A DNA stretch of 64,000 nucleotides. It comes from Candidatus Pantoea soli. GTDB taxonomy: Bacteria > Pseudomonadota > Gammaproteobacteria > Enterobacterales > Enterobacteriaceae. Below, one piece after another: positions 37,576 through 49,258 of this stretch (within the stretch, counting starts at the first letter, position 1; each line of letters opens with the position of its first letter). The notes beneath the pieces are model-generated. The model did not search any database. It was not told where the DNA came from and saw only the letters and a program-made list of their open reading frames with translations. Location of the stretch: NCBI RefSeq assembly GCF_007833795.1, contig NZ_CP032702.1:3410001-3474000 (forward strand), given 5' to 3'. A program made the translations under genes and the position numbers.

Positions 37576-39720
37576 ATGAGCACTTTTATCGTCATTCTGG
37601 CTGTCATGCTGGTCTGTTCATTAGTGGCAGGGATTGGCTATTGGTACGCTATGCGGCATCGTCCGCCGTTGGCGAAACCCCTGCCGTTTCTCAGTCCTCC
37701 CTGTCGCAAGCTCACGGACGAAGAGCGTGCTGCCGTCGAAAAGTATATTGCTTCGCTGGGCAATCAACCGCGCCAGCCGCGTCATGCGCGATCCCAGCGA
37801 CTCTCCCGTGAGCCCGAAACCCTGGCGCTTACGGCCCAAAGCAACAACGTGTATCCCGTTACCCGCTCCATTACCCGTTACGGCCTCTCAACCGACGATC
37901 CGCAGAAATGGCGCTACTATCTGGACGAAGTTGAAGTCCATCTGCCGCCGCTGTGGGAACAGTACATTGCTGAAGAAAACTACGTTGAGCTGATACGCAC
38001 CCAGACGCTGCCGCTGGTGATCTCGCTGAACGGCCACTCGCTGGTCAGCTATGCCGTAGAACAACCGGCGCTGCCGCCGCTGGTGCGGCCGATGGCGACG
38101 AACGCCTCGATCCGCAAAGAAGAGAGCGAAAACGTTGAGCTGCTGCAGGTGCGTAAAGAGTCTCCGGAAGAGTATCAGCTGTCCCGCGCTGACGGCACGC
38201 GCGAAGCGACCGCCATCTGCTGCGGCTTTTTACTGCTGTTTCTCAGCCTGGTGCTGCCGGGCAGCGCGATGGTGTGGATTGCCCTGCTCGGCGGCGCGAT
38301 CATCGTCGTGAGCCTGTGGTTTATGTACCGCTTTCCCGGTGAAAAAGGCCTGCGCGATGTGCACTGCCTGCGCGGATCGCCCAAGCGCTGGGGATTATTT
38401 GGCGAATCCAATCAGGAACAGAGCAATATCTCCCTGGGCATTATTGATTTGGTTTATCCGGCACACTGGCAGCCCTATGTGGCCCACGATCTCGGCCAGG
38501 TGACGGATGTCGATATCTATCTGAATCGTCAGGTGGTGCGTCAGGGGCGTTTTCTGTCGCTGCAGGATGAAGTGCGTAACTTCCCGGTGCAGCGCTGGCG
38601 CAAAAACCTGGTGCTGGCGTGCGGATCGCTGCTGATACTGGCCATGCTGTTTACCTGGATTCCTCTCAGTATGCCGATCAAGCTCAGCCTCGCGTGGCTG
38701 AAAGGCACAGAGAGCATCGAGGTCAGCAGCGTTGATAAACTGACCGCCCTGCCGCTGCATATTGGCGACAGCCTGAAGGTGAACGGAACCGGCATGTGCT
38801 CCGTGCCCGGCAACTATCAGAGCAACCGCAGCTATGCCTATCTGCCGTTTGACTGCTCGGCCATTTACTGGAACAACGCCGCCCCGCTGCCTCAGCCGCA
38901 GTCCGATATTATTGATAAAGCCGCTGCGCTGCTGGATACCACCACCCGCCAGCTGCATCCGGAAACAAACACCGATCCGAAAATCAACCCGCAGCTGGCT
39001 TCCGCGATTCAGAAATCAGGTATGATCCTGCTGGATGATTTTGCCGATCTGGTGCTGAAAACCCAGGATCTGTGCAGTCAGCAGCAGGATTGCGTGCGCC
39101 TGAAGAATGCGCTTGTCAATCTGGGTAATGCCAAAGACTGGGATACGCTGATTCATCGTGCGGATTCCGGCAAGCTCAACGGCATGAACGTCCTGCTGCG
39201 TCCGGTCAGCGCTGAAGCGCTGGAAAACCTCGTCAATACCGCCACCTCAACGTTCTTCTCGCGGGAGACGCGTCGCGCGGCCGAAACGCTGAACAGTCCG
39301 CCACCGGGCGGATTCCTGATTATCAGCGATGAAGGCCGGCAGATGGTCAGCCAGCCGCAGCCGACAGTGTCGCTGTTTGATCTGGATGCCCCTGCGCAGT
39401 GGCGCGAGCTGCAGCGGCTGTCAGGCATGCTGCTGCATACGCCGTTTGCGGCCAGCGGCATCATTACCAGCATTACCACCGATGCCAATGGTACGCGCCA
39501 CATTGCCCTGCATAACGAACCGGACGCGATGGCGCAGTGGCGCTACCTTGGTACGGCGCTGCTGATGCTGGTGCTGATCGCCAGCGTCATCGTCAATGGC
39601 CTGCTGGCCCTGCGCCGGGTGCATCGCAACCGCCTGCGCATGGCGGAAATTCAGCAGTACTATGACAAATGTTTTAACCACAACCTCAGCACTATGCAGA
39701 GCGTGCGCTCCCTGTTCTGA
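37576..39720 (+). CDS. igaA: IgaA, inner membrane negative regulator of the Rcs phosphorelay
   Basis: The 714-residue membrane protein has an N-terminal helix (residues 3-26), a cytoplasmic domain, a central pair of helices (about 215-255), another helix (about 345-370), a large periplasmic domain with several Cys and a C-terminal helix (about 657-680). This fits IgaA/YrfF, which restrains RcsC-RcsD signalling and senses RcsF in the periplasm; it is essential when Rcs is intact. In E. coli yrfG follows; here hslR is next. Confidence 0.95.
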   Translation: MSTFIVILAVMLVCSLVAGIGYWYAMRHRPPLAKPLPFLSPPCRKLTDEERAAVEKYIASLGNQPRQPRHARSQRLSREPETLALTAQSNNVYPVTRSITRYGLSTDDPQKWRYYLDEVEVHLPPLWEQYIAEENYVELIRTQTLPLVISLNGHSLVSYAVEQPALPPLVRPMATNASIRKEESENVELLQVRKESPEEYQLSRADGTREATAICCGFLLLFLSLVLPGSAMVWIALLGGAIIVVSLWFMYRFPGEKGLRDVHCLRGSPKRWGLFGESNQEQSNISLGIIDLVYPAHWQPYVAHDLGQVTDVDIYLNRQVVRQGRFLSLQDEVRNFPVQRWRKNLVLACGSLLILAMLFTWIPLSMPIKLSLAWLKGTESIEVSSVDKLTALPLHIGDSLKVNGTGMCSVPGNYQSNRSYAYLPFDCSAIYWNNAAPLPQPQSDIIDKAAALLDTTTRQLHPETNTDPKINPQLASAIQKSGMILLDDFADLVLKTQDLCSQQQDCVRLKNALVNLGNAKDWDTLIHRADSGKLNGMNVLLRPVSAEALENLVNTATSTFFSRETRRAAETLNSPPPGGFLIISDEGRQMVSQPQPTVSLFDLDAPAQWRELQRLSGMLLHTPFAASGIITSITTDANGTRHIALHNEPDAMAQWRYLGTALLMLVLIASVIVNGLLALRRVHRNRLRMAEIQQYYDKCFNHNLSTMQSVRSLF

Positions 39721-39820
39721 GCCCTGCGCTTCTGTGCTACCCTGTCGCCCGTTTTTACGCAGGAAAGCCCTGTCCGCAGCTATTTCAACCGTGCTGGCGC
39801 GGCAAAATCGGCTTTCCGCG

Positions 39821-39847
39821 CTTGATTTCTGACTTTTCACCCATACT
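39821..39847 (+). promoter_or_regulatory. Candidate sigma-32 heat-shock promoter of hslRO
   Basis: CTTGATT (39821-39827) and ACCCATAC (39839-39846) are 11 bases apart and match the sigma-32 consensus CTTGAAA / CCCCATNT closely. They lie about 90 bases before hslR. HslR and HslO are known heat-shock proteins. A perfect inverted repeat ACCCAT-ACTG-ATGGGT (39839-39854) overlaps the -10 element. Confidence 0.72.
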
Positions 39848-39935
39848 GATGGGTATCCGATGAAGGCCCGAATCCTTTCTGCCTGGCGAGACGACGCGCA
39901 GCGCTGCCACCCCGGGCGTAAAAGCAGGAGCCGTG

Positions 39936-40337
39936 ATGAAAGAAAAATCCAGCGAAGGCGTACGCCTCGATAAATGGCTGTGGGCCGCGCGTTTCTATAA
40001 AACCCGTGCGCTGGCCCGCGAAATGATCGAAGGCGGCAAAGTGCACTACAACGGACAGCGCAGCAAGCCGAGCAAACTGGTCGAGCTGCAGGCAGAACTG
40101 ACGCTGCGCCAGGGCAACGATGAGCGCACGGTGATCGTTACCGCGATTGGCGATCAGCGCCGTCCGGCCAGCGAAGCCCAGCACATGTATGCTGAAACAG
40201 CTGCCAGCATTGAAAAACGCGAGAAAACCGCGCTGGCGCGCAAGATGAACGCGCTGTCGATGCCGCACCCGGATCGCCGCCCGGACAAGAAAGAGCGCCG
40301 CGATCTGATGAAATTTAAATTGTCGGGCGATGAATAA
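39936..40337 (+). CDS. hslR: HslR (Hsp15), ribosome-associated heat-shock protein
   Basis: The 133-residue S4-domain RNA-binding protein ([23 protein letters not shown]...) has a basic C-terminal tail ([15 protein letters not shown]). Hsp15 binds free 50S subunits carrying a stalled peptidyl-tRNA and helps recycle them. I chose the ATG at 39936, five bases after AGGAG, rather than the adjacent GTG 39933. A sigma-32-like promoter lies upstream and hslO starts 25 bases downstream. Confidence 0.97.
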   Translation: MKEKSSEGVRLDKWLWAARFYKTRALAREMIEGGKVHYNGQRSKPSKLVELQAELTLRQGNDERTVIVTAIGDQRRPASEAQHMYAETAASIEKREKTALARKMNALSMPHPDRRPDKKERRDLMKFKLSGDE

Positions 40338-40362
40338 TCCGCGCCCCCACGAGAGAAACCTT

Positions 40363-41235
40363 ATGTCTGCTCAAGATCAACTGCACCGTTACCTGTTCGA
40401 AAACGTCGCTGTGCGCGGCGAACTGGTTAACGTATCTCAAACCTGGCGCGACGTCGTGGCCAACCACACTTACCCGGAGCCGGTAAAAACGCTGCTGGGT
40501 GAACTGCTGGTCGCCACCAGCCTGCTCACCGCCACGCTGAAGTTTGACGGTGATATTACCGTGCAGCTGCAGGGCGACGGCCCGCTGACGCTGGCGGTGA
40601 TCAACGGTAACAATCGTCAGGAACTGCGCGGCGTGGCGCGGCTGAAAGAGGATGCCAGCATTGCCCCGGGCAGCAGCCTGAAAGAGATGGTGGGTAACGG
40701 CTACCTGGTGATTACCATTTCCCCGGAAAAAGGCGAGCGCTATCAGGGCGTGGTCGGTCTGGAAGCCGAGACGCTGGCAGGCTGCCTGGAAGATTACTTC
40801 ATGCGTTCTGAGCAGCTGCCGACGCGCCTGTTTATCCGCACCAGTGACCAGGGTGCGGCGGGCATCCTGCTGCAGGTTCTGCCAGCGCAGGAACCGAGCA
40901 TGGATGACTTTGAGCATCTGGCCACGCTGACCGAAACCGTGAAGAGCGAAGAGCTGATCGACCTGCCGGCAACCGACGTGCTGTGGCGTCTTTATCACCA
41001 GGAAGAAGCCACCGTGTTTGATCCTTCACCGGTCTGCTTCAGGTGCACCTGCTCGTTTGAGCGCTGCGGTGAAGTGCTGAAAACGCTGCCGGAAGCCGAG
41101 GTGGATGAGATTCTGGCTGAAGATGGCAAGATCGACATGCACTGCGACTACTGCGGTTCGCACTACGTTTACGATGCTGTCGATATTGCGGCTATCCGAA
41201 AAGCGCCTTCCGCCAGCAGCGATCAGCTGCATTAA
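40363..41235 (+). CDS. hslO: HslO (Hsp33), redox-regulated chaperone
   Basis: The 290-residue protein has the Hsp33 N-terminal domain ([18 protein letters not shown]) and the C-terminal zinc/redox switch CTC...CDYC. Oxidation of these cysteines by peroxide or bleach releases zinc and activates the holdase. Here the first pair is preceded by one more Cys three residues earlier (CFRCTC) and followed by another in FERC. The ATG at 40363 fits the family; the open frame extends back over the end of hslR. A terminator follows. Confidence 0.96.
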   Translation: MSAQDQLHRYLFENVAVRGELVNVSQTWRDVVANHTYPEPVKTLLGELLVATSLLTATLKFDGDITVQLQGDGPLTLAVINGNNRQELRGVARLKEDASIAPGSSLKEMVGNGYLVITISPEKGERYQGVVGLEAETLAGCLEDYFMRSEQLPTRLFIRTSDQGAAGILLQVLPAQEPSMDDFEHLATLTETVKSEELIDLPATDVLWRLYHQEEATVFDPSPVCFRCTCSFERCGEVLKTLPEAEVDEILAEDGKIDMHCDYCGSHYVYDAVDIAAIRKAPSASSDQLH

Positions 41236-41243
41236 TTTCCTCT

Positions 41244-41269
41244 GCGGGCGGTTTTTCCGTCCGCTTTTT
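41244..41269 (+). terminator. Rho-independent terminator of hslRO
   Basis: The stem GCGGGCGG/CCGTCCGC (41244-41251 with 41257-41264; one G-U) has a TTTTT loop and a TTTTT tail. Confidence 0.9.
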
Positions 41270-41503
41270 CCCCCGCCGTACCCCGATGATTTTGTTCGGA
41301 AATTAACTAATTAACGCTGACTTTAGTTACATAACTGGCAGATTTCGCTGCTTGTCACGTTCCAGTTCGCATTTTTAACTATCTTCACTTTTCCACCCCG
41401 CTCAGATGTGTACACTGCGCGCGATCTGTCCTGTGCGGCAATGCGCAGCGAGGCAGACGCCCTCATAAAAATGCAATGAAGTACCGATTTAAGGAGCAGT
41501 CAC

Positions 41504-43123
41504 ATGCGCGTTAACGGCCTGACATCGCAAGACCTTGCCGCTTTGGGCATCCACGACACCACTGAGGTGGTCTACAACCCTGATTACGAGACGCTGTTTC
41601 AGGAAGAAACCCGCCCCGAACTGGAAGGTTATGCGCGAGGCACCCTGACGCAGAGCGGCGCCATCGCCGTGGATACCGGCATCTTCACCGGTCGCTCGCC
41701 AAAAGATAAATACATTGTGCGTGATGACACCACCCGCGACACGCTGTGGTGGAACGACAGCGGCAACGGTAAAAATGATAACCAGCCGATGTCGCAGGAG
41801 ACCTGGCAGGCGCTGAAAGATCGCTGCACACAGCAGCTTTCCGGCAAGCGTCTGTTCGTGATTGACGCGTTCTGCGGCGCCAACCCGGATACCCGCCTGA
41901 GCGTACGTTTTGTGATGGAAGTGGCCTGGCAGGCGCACTTTGTGAAGAACATGTTCATCCGCCCGAGCGAGGAAGAGCTGGCAAACTTCACGCCGGATTT
42001 CGTGGTGATGAATGCCGCCCGCTGCACCAATCCGGACTGGCAGGCGCAGGGACTGCATTCAGAAAACTTCATTGCTTTTAACCTTACCGAGCGCATGCAG
42101 CTGATTGGCGGCACCTGGTACGGCGGCGAAATGAAAAAAGGATTGTTCGCCATCATGAACTACCTGCTGCCGCTGAAGGGGATTGCCTCCATGCACTGCT
42201 CAGCCAACGTCGGCAAAGCGGGTGATGTCGCGGTATTCTTTGGCCTTTCCGGCACCGGCAAGACCACGCTGTCGACCGATCCGGAGCGCCAGTTGATTGG
42301 CGATGACGAACACGGCTGGGATGATGATGGCGTATTCAACTTTGAGGGTGGCTGCTACGCCAAAACCATCAACCTGTCTGAGCAGGCCGAACCCGAAATT
42401 TACCGGGCCATTCGTCGCAACGCGCTGCTGGAAAACGTCGTGGTGCGGGCTGACGGCAGCGTAGACTACGCCGACGGCAGCAAAACCGAAAACACCCGCG
42501 TGTCCTATCCGATCGAGCACATTGAAAACATCGTGCAGCCGGTCTCAAAAGCGGGCCACGCGAAGAAAGTGATCTTCCTCACCGCTGATGCCTTTGGCGT
42601 GCTGCCGCCGGTATCGCGTTTAACGCCTGCGCAGACGCAGTACCACTTCCTGTCTGGCTTTACTGCCAAGCTGGCCGGTACCGAGCGCGGCGTCACGCAG
42701 CCAACACCGACCTTCTCTGCCTGCTTCGGCGCGGCGTTTCTGACGCTGCACCCTACGCAATATTCCGACGTCCTGGTGAAGCGGATGGAAGCGGCAGGTG
42801 CGCAGGCTTATCTGGTGAATACCGGCTGGAACGGCAGCGGCAAACGCATGTCGCTGAAAGATACCCGCGCCATTATCAATGCGATTCTGGCCGGTGAGCT
42901 GGATGAGGCGGAGACAGAAACGCTGCCGGTGTTTAATCTGCAGGTGCCTGTTGCGCTGGCCGGCGTGGATAACGCCATTCTCGACCCGCGTCGCAGCTGG
43001 GAGAGCGAAGCCGCCTGGCAGCAGGCTGCGCAGGATCTGGCACAGCGCTTTATCACCAACTTTGAACGCTACACCGATAATGACGCCGGTAAGGCGCTGG
43101 TGCAGGCAGGCCCGCAGCTGTAA
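41504..43123 (+). CDS. pckA: PckA, phosphoenolpyruvate carboxykinase (ATP)
   Basis: The 539-residue protein has P-loop [11 protein letters not shown] (near residue 247), the kinase-2 segment [24 protein letters not shown] and [12 protein letters not shown] for oxaloacetate binding. It makes PEP from oxaloacetate for gluconeogenesis. AAGGAG precedes the ATG. The 268-base upstream gap has a -10-like TACACT near 41412 but I could not pair it with a good -35. E. coli yhgE, which lies between hslO and pckA there, is absent. Confidence 0.98.
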   Translation: MRVNGLTSQDLAALGIHDTTEVVYNPDYETLFQEETRPELEGYARGTLTQSGAIAVDTGIFTGRSPKDKYIVRDDTTRDTLWWNDSGNGKNDNQPMSQETWQALKDRCTQQLSGKRLFVIDAFCGANPDTRLSVRFVMEVAWQAHFVKNMFIRPSEEELANFTPDFVVMNAARCTNPDWQAQGLHSENFIAFNLTERMQLIGGTWYGGEMKKGLFAIMNYLLPLKGIASMHCSANVGKAGDVAVFFGLSGTGKTTLSTDPERQLIGDDEHGWDDDGVFNFEGGCYAKTINLSEQAEPEIYRAIRRNALLENVVVRADGSVDYADGSKTENTRVSYPIEHIENIVQPVSKAGHAKKVIFLTADAFGVLPPVSRLTPAQTQYHFLSGFTAKLAGTERGVTQPTPTFSACFGAAFLTLHPTQYSDVLVKRMEAAGAQAYLVNTGWNGSGKRMSLKDTRAIINAILAGELDEAETETLPVFNLQVPVALAGVDNAILDPRRSWESEAAWQQAAQDLAQRFITNFERYTDNDAGKALVQAGPQL

Positions 43124-43168
43124 GGCGGTGGCGGCGTCAACCTCTCAGTTGCGCCGCACTATTCCGCC

Positions 43169-43193
43169 AGGCAGGCCCGGTGCGGGCCTGCCT
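43169..43193. other. Perfect 11-bp hairpin between convergent pckA and envZ
   Basis: AGGCAGGCCCG/CGGGCCTGCCT (43169-43179 with 43183-43193) has a three-base loop. No T-run follows on either strand, so it is either a weak shared terminator or a 3'-end protector. Confidence 0.55.
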
Positions 43194-43237
43194 GATGCCG
43201 CAGGACATCCGGCGGTAAAGCGGACATAACAGGTCAA

Positions 43238-45312
<2,075 letters not shown>

Positions 45313-45812
45313 GTTCAACTCCCAAAGGCGCCATTGCCTGAGCCGATATTGTGTAAAAAAGATGCCCGTCTGTGACAGTCATTATTGGTTTATATTCTAG
45401 CCGAAATTGTTACAAAGCATATTAAACAGCAGCTTAACCTGAATTTCGACCCGCAGATGGGGCCTGGCTCGCGCTTTGTGACAGCCGTTAGCGCTTGTCT
45501 GAAAAATCAGCGTATTTTCTGTTTGCGGCTGGCTCAGGCGGTGTCACCGCCGCCCTGAGCGCCGCCTGGCACCGGCTGCGCAACTATCACCCAGCATTAA
45601 ATATGAACAATCAACTCATACGCAGCACAAAATAATGCCGCTTTGCATTAAGTTGCGCATCCGCGCTCGGAACAATGCCCGGCGCGCCCTGAACCAGGCC
45701 ATTTTAAAATAAAGCCTGATAAATCAGTTAATAAAGCTTACTTTCGCTTCGCCGGATGATCTCCGAAACTGCTCAGGTAGCGGCTTGAATAAGTTCATGT
45801 GGAGAAAGAAAA
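45313..45812. promoter_or_regulatory. Divergent intergenic region between ompR and a yjbE-like gene
   Basis: In these 500 bases I see no gene. The 120 bases next to ompR are AT-rich and include TAGAAT and TATAAA on the ompR strand (about 45395-45405), which may form its promoter. The block around 45500-45580 is GC-rich with inverted segments (GGCGGTG...CACCGCC). Near the yjbE-like gene TCCGAAACTGCTCA (45762-45775) matches an RcsAB-box pattern at about 10 of 14 positions, a weak hit. Confidence 0.45.
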
Positions 45813-46055
45813 ATGAAAAAAACCGTTATTCTGCTGGGCGCGCTGGTGCTTTCCAGTCTGACGCAGGTCCAGGCGGCCACGCCGGCAGGAGAAGCAGCAG
45901 GCGCACAGGCTTCAACAACAGCAAAAGGTAACTCAGATGCCATTGGCATCGGCGCAGTGGGCGCACTGCTCGGCGTGGCGCTCGCCACCATGGGCGGCGG
46001 CGATCACGGTGGCAGCAGCACATCAACCACCACCGCCACGACGCCCGGCAAGTAA
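45813..46055 (+). CDS. YjbE-like small secreted protein (exopolysaccharide-related family)
   Basis: The 80-residue protein has a signal peptide (MKKTVILLGALVLSSLTQVQA) and a mature part rich in Ala, Gly, Ser and Thr (GEAAGAQAST; GVALATMGGGDHGG; Thr-rich end). It aligns by eye with E. coli YjbE (GEAAGSAATS; GVALAATGGGDGSN; TTTTTT end), also 80 residues. YjbEFGH belongs to an Rcs-regulated exopolysaccharide operon in E. coli; no yjbF-H follow here. GGAGAAAG precedes the ATG and a terminator follows, so the gene is monocistronic. Homology is from memory. Confidence 0.8.
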   Translation: MKKTVILLGALVLSSLTQVQAATPAGEAAGAQASTTAKGNSDAIGIGAVGALLGVALATMGGGDHGGSSTSTTTATTPGK

Positions 46056-46066
46056 GGTGTCTCTCA

Positions 46067-46097
46067 GGCGGCGCAGTCACCCTGTGCCGCCGTTTTT
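46067..46097 (+). terminator. Rho-independent terminator of the yjbE-like gene
   Basis: A 10-bp stem (46067-46076 with 46082-46091; one G-U) is followed by GTTTTT. Confidence 0.88.
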
Positions 46098-46106
46098 GCA
46101 TGCCGG

Positions 46107-46595
46107 TTACGGCACATCCTTCACATAGTCGATACGGTTCACAAACCACATTTTCTGCCCTTCCGGCGTATTGACGATGACTTCGTCATCCACGGCTTTT
46201 TTGATCAGCGCGCGCGCCATCGGTGAATCAATCGAGATGTAGTCTTTGACCGTTTCGCCATAGATCTCATCCGGGCCGACAATGCGAAAGCGCTTCACTT
46301 CTCCCTGCTCGTTTTCCACCTCTACCCAGGCACCAAAAAAGACTTTCCCCTCCTGCTGCGGGGCGTAATCCACAATTTTCAGCTCGGCCAGGCACTTACG
46401 CAGATAGCGCACGCGGCGATCGATCTGGCGCAGCAGACGCTTATTGTAGGTGTAATCGGCGTTTTCGGAGCGGTCGCCGAGGCTGGCAGCCCAGGAGACA
46501 ATGCGCGTGATTTCCGGACGCTTTTCGTTCCACAGATGGTCGTGCTCTGCACGCAGCTTGTTATAGCCTTCGCGGGTAATGAGTTGGGTTTTCAT
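46107..46595 (-). CDS. greB: GreB, transcript cleavage factor
   Basis: The 162-residue protein has the Gre N-terminal coiled coil (with the tip ASLGDRSENADYTYNK carrying the catalytic acidic residues) and a C-terminal FKBP-like domain (VNTPEGQKMWFVNRIDYV). GreB enters the RNA polymerase secondary channel and stimulates cleavage of backtracked RNA. I chose the ATG at 46595 (MKTQLITREGYNKL); a GTG three codons upstream is possible. In E. coli it neighbours ompR directly; here the yjbE-like gene is inserted. Confidence 0.96.
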   Translation of the reverse strand: MKTQLITREGYNKLRAEHDHLWNEKRPEITRIVSWAASLGDRSENADYTYNKRLLRQIDRRVRYLRKCLAELKIVDYAPQQEGKVFFGAWVEVENEQGEVKRFRIVGPDEIYGETVKDYISIDSPMARALIKKAVDDEVIVNTPEGQKMWFVNRIDYVKDVP

Positions 46596-46813
46596 GGCGC
46601 TCACTTGTGATCATGGTGCTCGGTGCTGCACAGAGGCTACCATAAATGACGCTATGGCCGGAGTACGGCGACAGCGCTTTTTCCCGTGCCGGGCGTAAAG
46701 GGCGGATGGCGGAAGCCGCATTCAGAAAAAGACGGATTCCCCGCTCCCCGGCTGGCAATTTGCAGTCTCAATCCGTATAACTGTGCCCTGTTTCTCACCC
46801 TGTATAGCCGTAG

Positions 46814-49147
46814 ATGATGATGAAAGATTCGCTGAGCCAGATTATTGCAAGTGAGCTGCAGGCGCGCCCTGAACAGGTTGATGCCGCCGTTCGCCTGCTG
46901 GATGAAGGGAATACCGTGCCGTTTATTGCACGTTACCGTAAGGAAGTGACCGGCGGGCTGGATGATACCCAGCTGCGTGCGCTGGAGAGCCGTCTTGGCT
47001 ATCTGCGTGAGCTGGAGGAACGCCGCCAGTCGATTCTGAAATCCATTGAAGACCAGGGCAAGCTGACGCCGGAATTAGCCACTGCCATTCAGGGCACGCT
47101 GAATAAAACCGAGCTGGAAGACCTGTATCTGCCTTACAAACAGAAGCGCCGTACGCGCGGTCAGATTGCGATTGAAGCCGGGCTTGCCCCGCTGGCCGAC
47201 ACCCTGTGGCAGGATCCCTCACACGACCCGGAACAGCTGGCTGCAACCTATGTTGATGCGGACAAAGGTGTCGCCGATGTCCGCGCCGCGCTGGACGGCG
47301 CACGCTATATCCTGATGGAACGCTTCGCTGAAGACGCCGCGCTGCTGGCGAAAGTGCGTGATTATCTGTGGAAGAACGCGCATCTGGTGTCACGCGTGGT
47401 GGAAGGCAAAGAAGAAGAAGGCGCGAAATTCCGCGACTACTTCGATCACCATGAAGCACTGAGCAGCGTGCCGTCGCACCGCGCGCTGGCGATGTTCCGC
47501 GGCCGCAACGAAGGTGTGCTGCAGCTGTCGCTTAATGCCGATCCGCAACATGAAGAAGCGCCGCGCGAAAGCCATGGCGAAACGCTGATTGCCGACCACC
47601 TCGGTCTGCGCCTGAACAACGCACCGGCCGACAGCTGGCGCAAAGCGGTAGTGAGCTGGACCTGGCGCATCAAGGTGTTGCTGCACCTCGAAACCGAACT
47701 GATGGGCACCGTGCGCGAACGCGCCGAAGACGAAGCGATCAACGTCTTTGCCCGTAACCTGCACGACCTGCTGATGGCCGCTCCGGCCGGTATGCGGGCC
47801 ACCATGGGGCTGGACCCCGGCCTGCGCACCGGTGTGAAAGTGGCCGTGGTTGATGCCACCGGCAAACTGGTCGCCACCGATACCATCTATCCGCACACCG
47901 GGCAGGCCGCCAAAGCGGCGAGCGCCGTGGCCGCGCTCTGCGTGAAACACCAGGTTGAGCTGGTGGCGATTGGGAACGGCACCGCCTCCCGCGAAACCGA
48001 ACGCTTTTTCCTGGATGTGCAGAAACAGTTCCCGCAGATTAAAGCGCAGAAAGTGATTGTCAGCGAGGCGGGCGCATCGGTCTATTCTGCCTCCGAGCTG
48101 GCTGCCCAGGAGTTTCCGGATCTGGATGTTTCGCTGCGTGGCGCCGTCTCGATCGCCCGCCGCCTGCAGGATCCGCTGGCTGAACTGGTCAAAATTGATC
48201 CAAAATCCATCGGCGTTGGCCAGTATCAGCACGACGTCAGCCAGAGCCAGCTGGCGAAAAAGCTGGATGCCGTGGTGGAGGATTGCGTAAACGCCGTCGG
48301 CGTTGACCTCAACACCGCATCGGTTGCGCTGCTGACGCGCGTGGCTGGCCTGACACGCATGATGGCACAGAATATTGTCAGCTGGCGCGATGAAAACGGA
48401 CGTTTCCAGAACCGCCAGCAGCTGCTGAAGGTGAGCCGTCTGGGGCCGAAAGCCTTTGAACAGTGCGCCGGCTTCCTGCGCATTAATCACGGCGATAACC
48501 CGCTGGATGCCTCCACGGTCCACCCGGAAGCCTATCCGCTGGTGGAGCGTATCCTCACTGCCACGGAACAGGCGCTGAGCGATCTGATGGGCAATCCCGG
48601 CAGCCTGCGCAACCTGAATGCGCGTGACTTCACTGACGAGCGCTTCGGCCTGCCGACGGTGACCGACATCATCAAAGAGCTGGAAAAACCAGGCCGCGAC
48701 CCGCGTCCGGAGTTTAAAACGGCGCAGTTTGCCGAAGGCGTGGAAACCCTCAGCGATCTGCTGCCGGGTATGATTCTGGAAGGCGCGGTCACGAACGTCA
48801 CCAACTTTGGTGCCTTTGTCGATATCGGCGTCCATCAGGACGGCCTGGTGCACATCTCATCGCTGTCTGACAAGTTCGTCGAAGACCCGCATCAGGTGGT
48901 GAAAGCCGGGGATATCGTGAAAGTCAAAGTGATGGAAGTGGATCTGCAGCGTAAGCGTATCGCGCTCACCATGCGTCTGGACGAGCAGCCCGGTGAGAGC
49001 AGCGCGCGCAGCGCAGGCGGCAACCGCGCGGCAGACAAAGCGGCACGGCCCGCTGGCGGTAAACCGCGCGGCAAACCCGCCAGCGCGGGCGTCGGCAACA
49101 GCGCCATGGGCGACGCGCTCGCCGCCGCGCTGGGTAAAAAACGCTAA
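46814..49147 (+). CDS. tex: Tex (YhgF), S1-domain transcription accessory protein
   Basis: The 777-residue protein has the Tex N-terminal domain, a YqgF/RuvC-like domain ([17 protein letters not shown], near residue 335), helix-hairpin-helix segments (about 495-560) and a C-terminal S1 RNA-binding domain (about 655-725, [29 protein letters not shown]), followed by a basic low-complexity tail. Tex binds nucleic acids and affects transcription and stress tolerance. Three ATG codons in a row (46814-46822) leave the exact start open. In E. coli feoABC follows; not here. Confidence 0.95.
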   Translation: MMMKDSLSQIIASELQARPEQVDAAVRLLDEGNTVPFIARYRKEVTGGLDDTQLRALESRLGYLRELEERRQSILKSIEDQGKLTPELATAIQGTLNKTELEDLYLPYKQKRRTRGQIAIEAGLAPLADTLWQDPSHDPEQLAATYVDADKGVADVRAALDGARYILMERFAEDAALLAKVRDYLWKNAHLVSRVVEGKEEEGAKFRDYFDHHEALSSVPSHRALAMFRGRNEGVLQLSLNADPQHEEAPRESHGETLIADHLGLRLNNAPADSWRKAVVSWTWRIKVLLHLETELMGTVRERAEDEAINVFARNLHDLLMAAPAGMRATMGLDPGLRTGVKVAVVDATGKLVATDTIYPHTGQAAKAASAVAALCVKHQVELVAIGNGTASRETERFFLDVQKQFPQIKAQKVIVSEAGASVYSASELAAQEFPDLDVSLRGAVSIARRLQDPLAELVKIDPKSIGVGQYQHDVSQSQLAKKLDAVVEDCVNAVGVDLNTASVALLTRVAGLTRMMAQNIVSWRDENGRFQNRQQLLKVSRLGPKAFEQCAGFLRINHGDNPLDASTVHPEAYPLVERILTATEQALSDLMGNPGSLRNLNARDFTDERFGLPTVTDIIKELEKPGRDPRPEFKTAQFAEGVETLSDLLPGMILEGAVTNVTNFGAFVDIGVHQDGLVHISSLSDKFVEDPHQVVKAGDIVKVKVMEVDLQRKRIALTMRLDEQPGESSARSAGGNRAADKAARPAGGKPRGKPASAGVGNSAMGDALAAALGKKR

Positions 49148-49162
49148 CGCAGCGTCATCAGT

Positions 49163-49188
49163 GCGCGGAGCCGCTCAGCGCTCCGCGC
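49163..49188 (+). terminator. Hairpin downstream of tex
   Basis: A 9-bp perfect stem GCGCGGAGC/GCTCCGCGC (49163-49171 with 49180-49188) is followed by TTGCTGAGTTG, only weakly T-rich. Probably a tex 3' hairpin; its strength as terminator is doubtful. Confidence 0.4.
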
Positions 49189-49258
49189 TTGCTGAGTTGA
49201 TAAATTGTCCCTTCGGTCTAGGCTGAAAAAATAACCTTCCGCCTGGCCCAGCGATCTG

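Noticed and set aside
41300..41430. Possible CRP site upstream of pckA (TTGTCACG and TGTGTACA)
   Set aside because: Neither forms a TGTGA-N6-TCACA pair with acceptable matches.
47390..48853. A 487-codon open frame antisense to tex
   Set aside because: GC-rich genes of this genome create long stop-free antisense frames. The translation has no recognisable domain, is rich in Arg/His/Gln, and lies fully inside a conserved gene.
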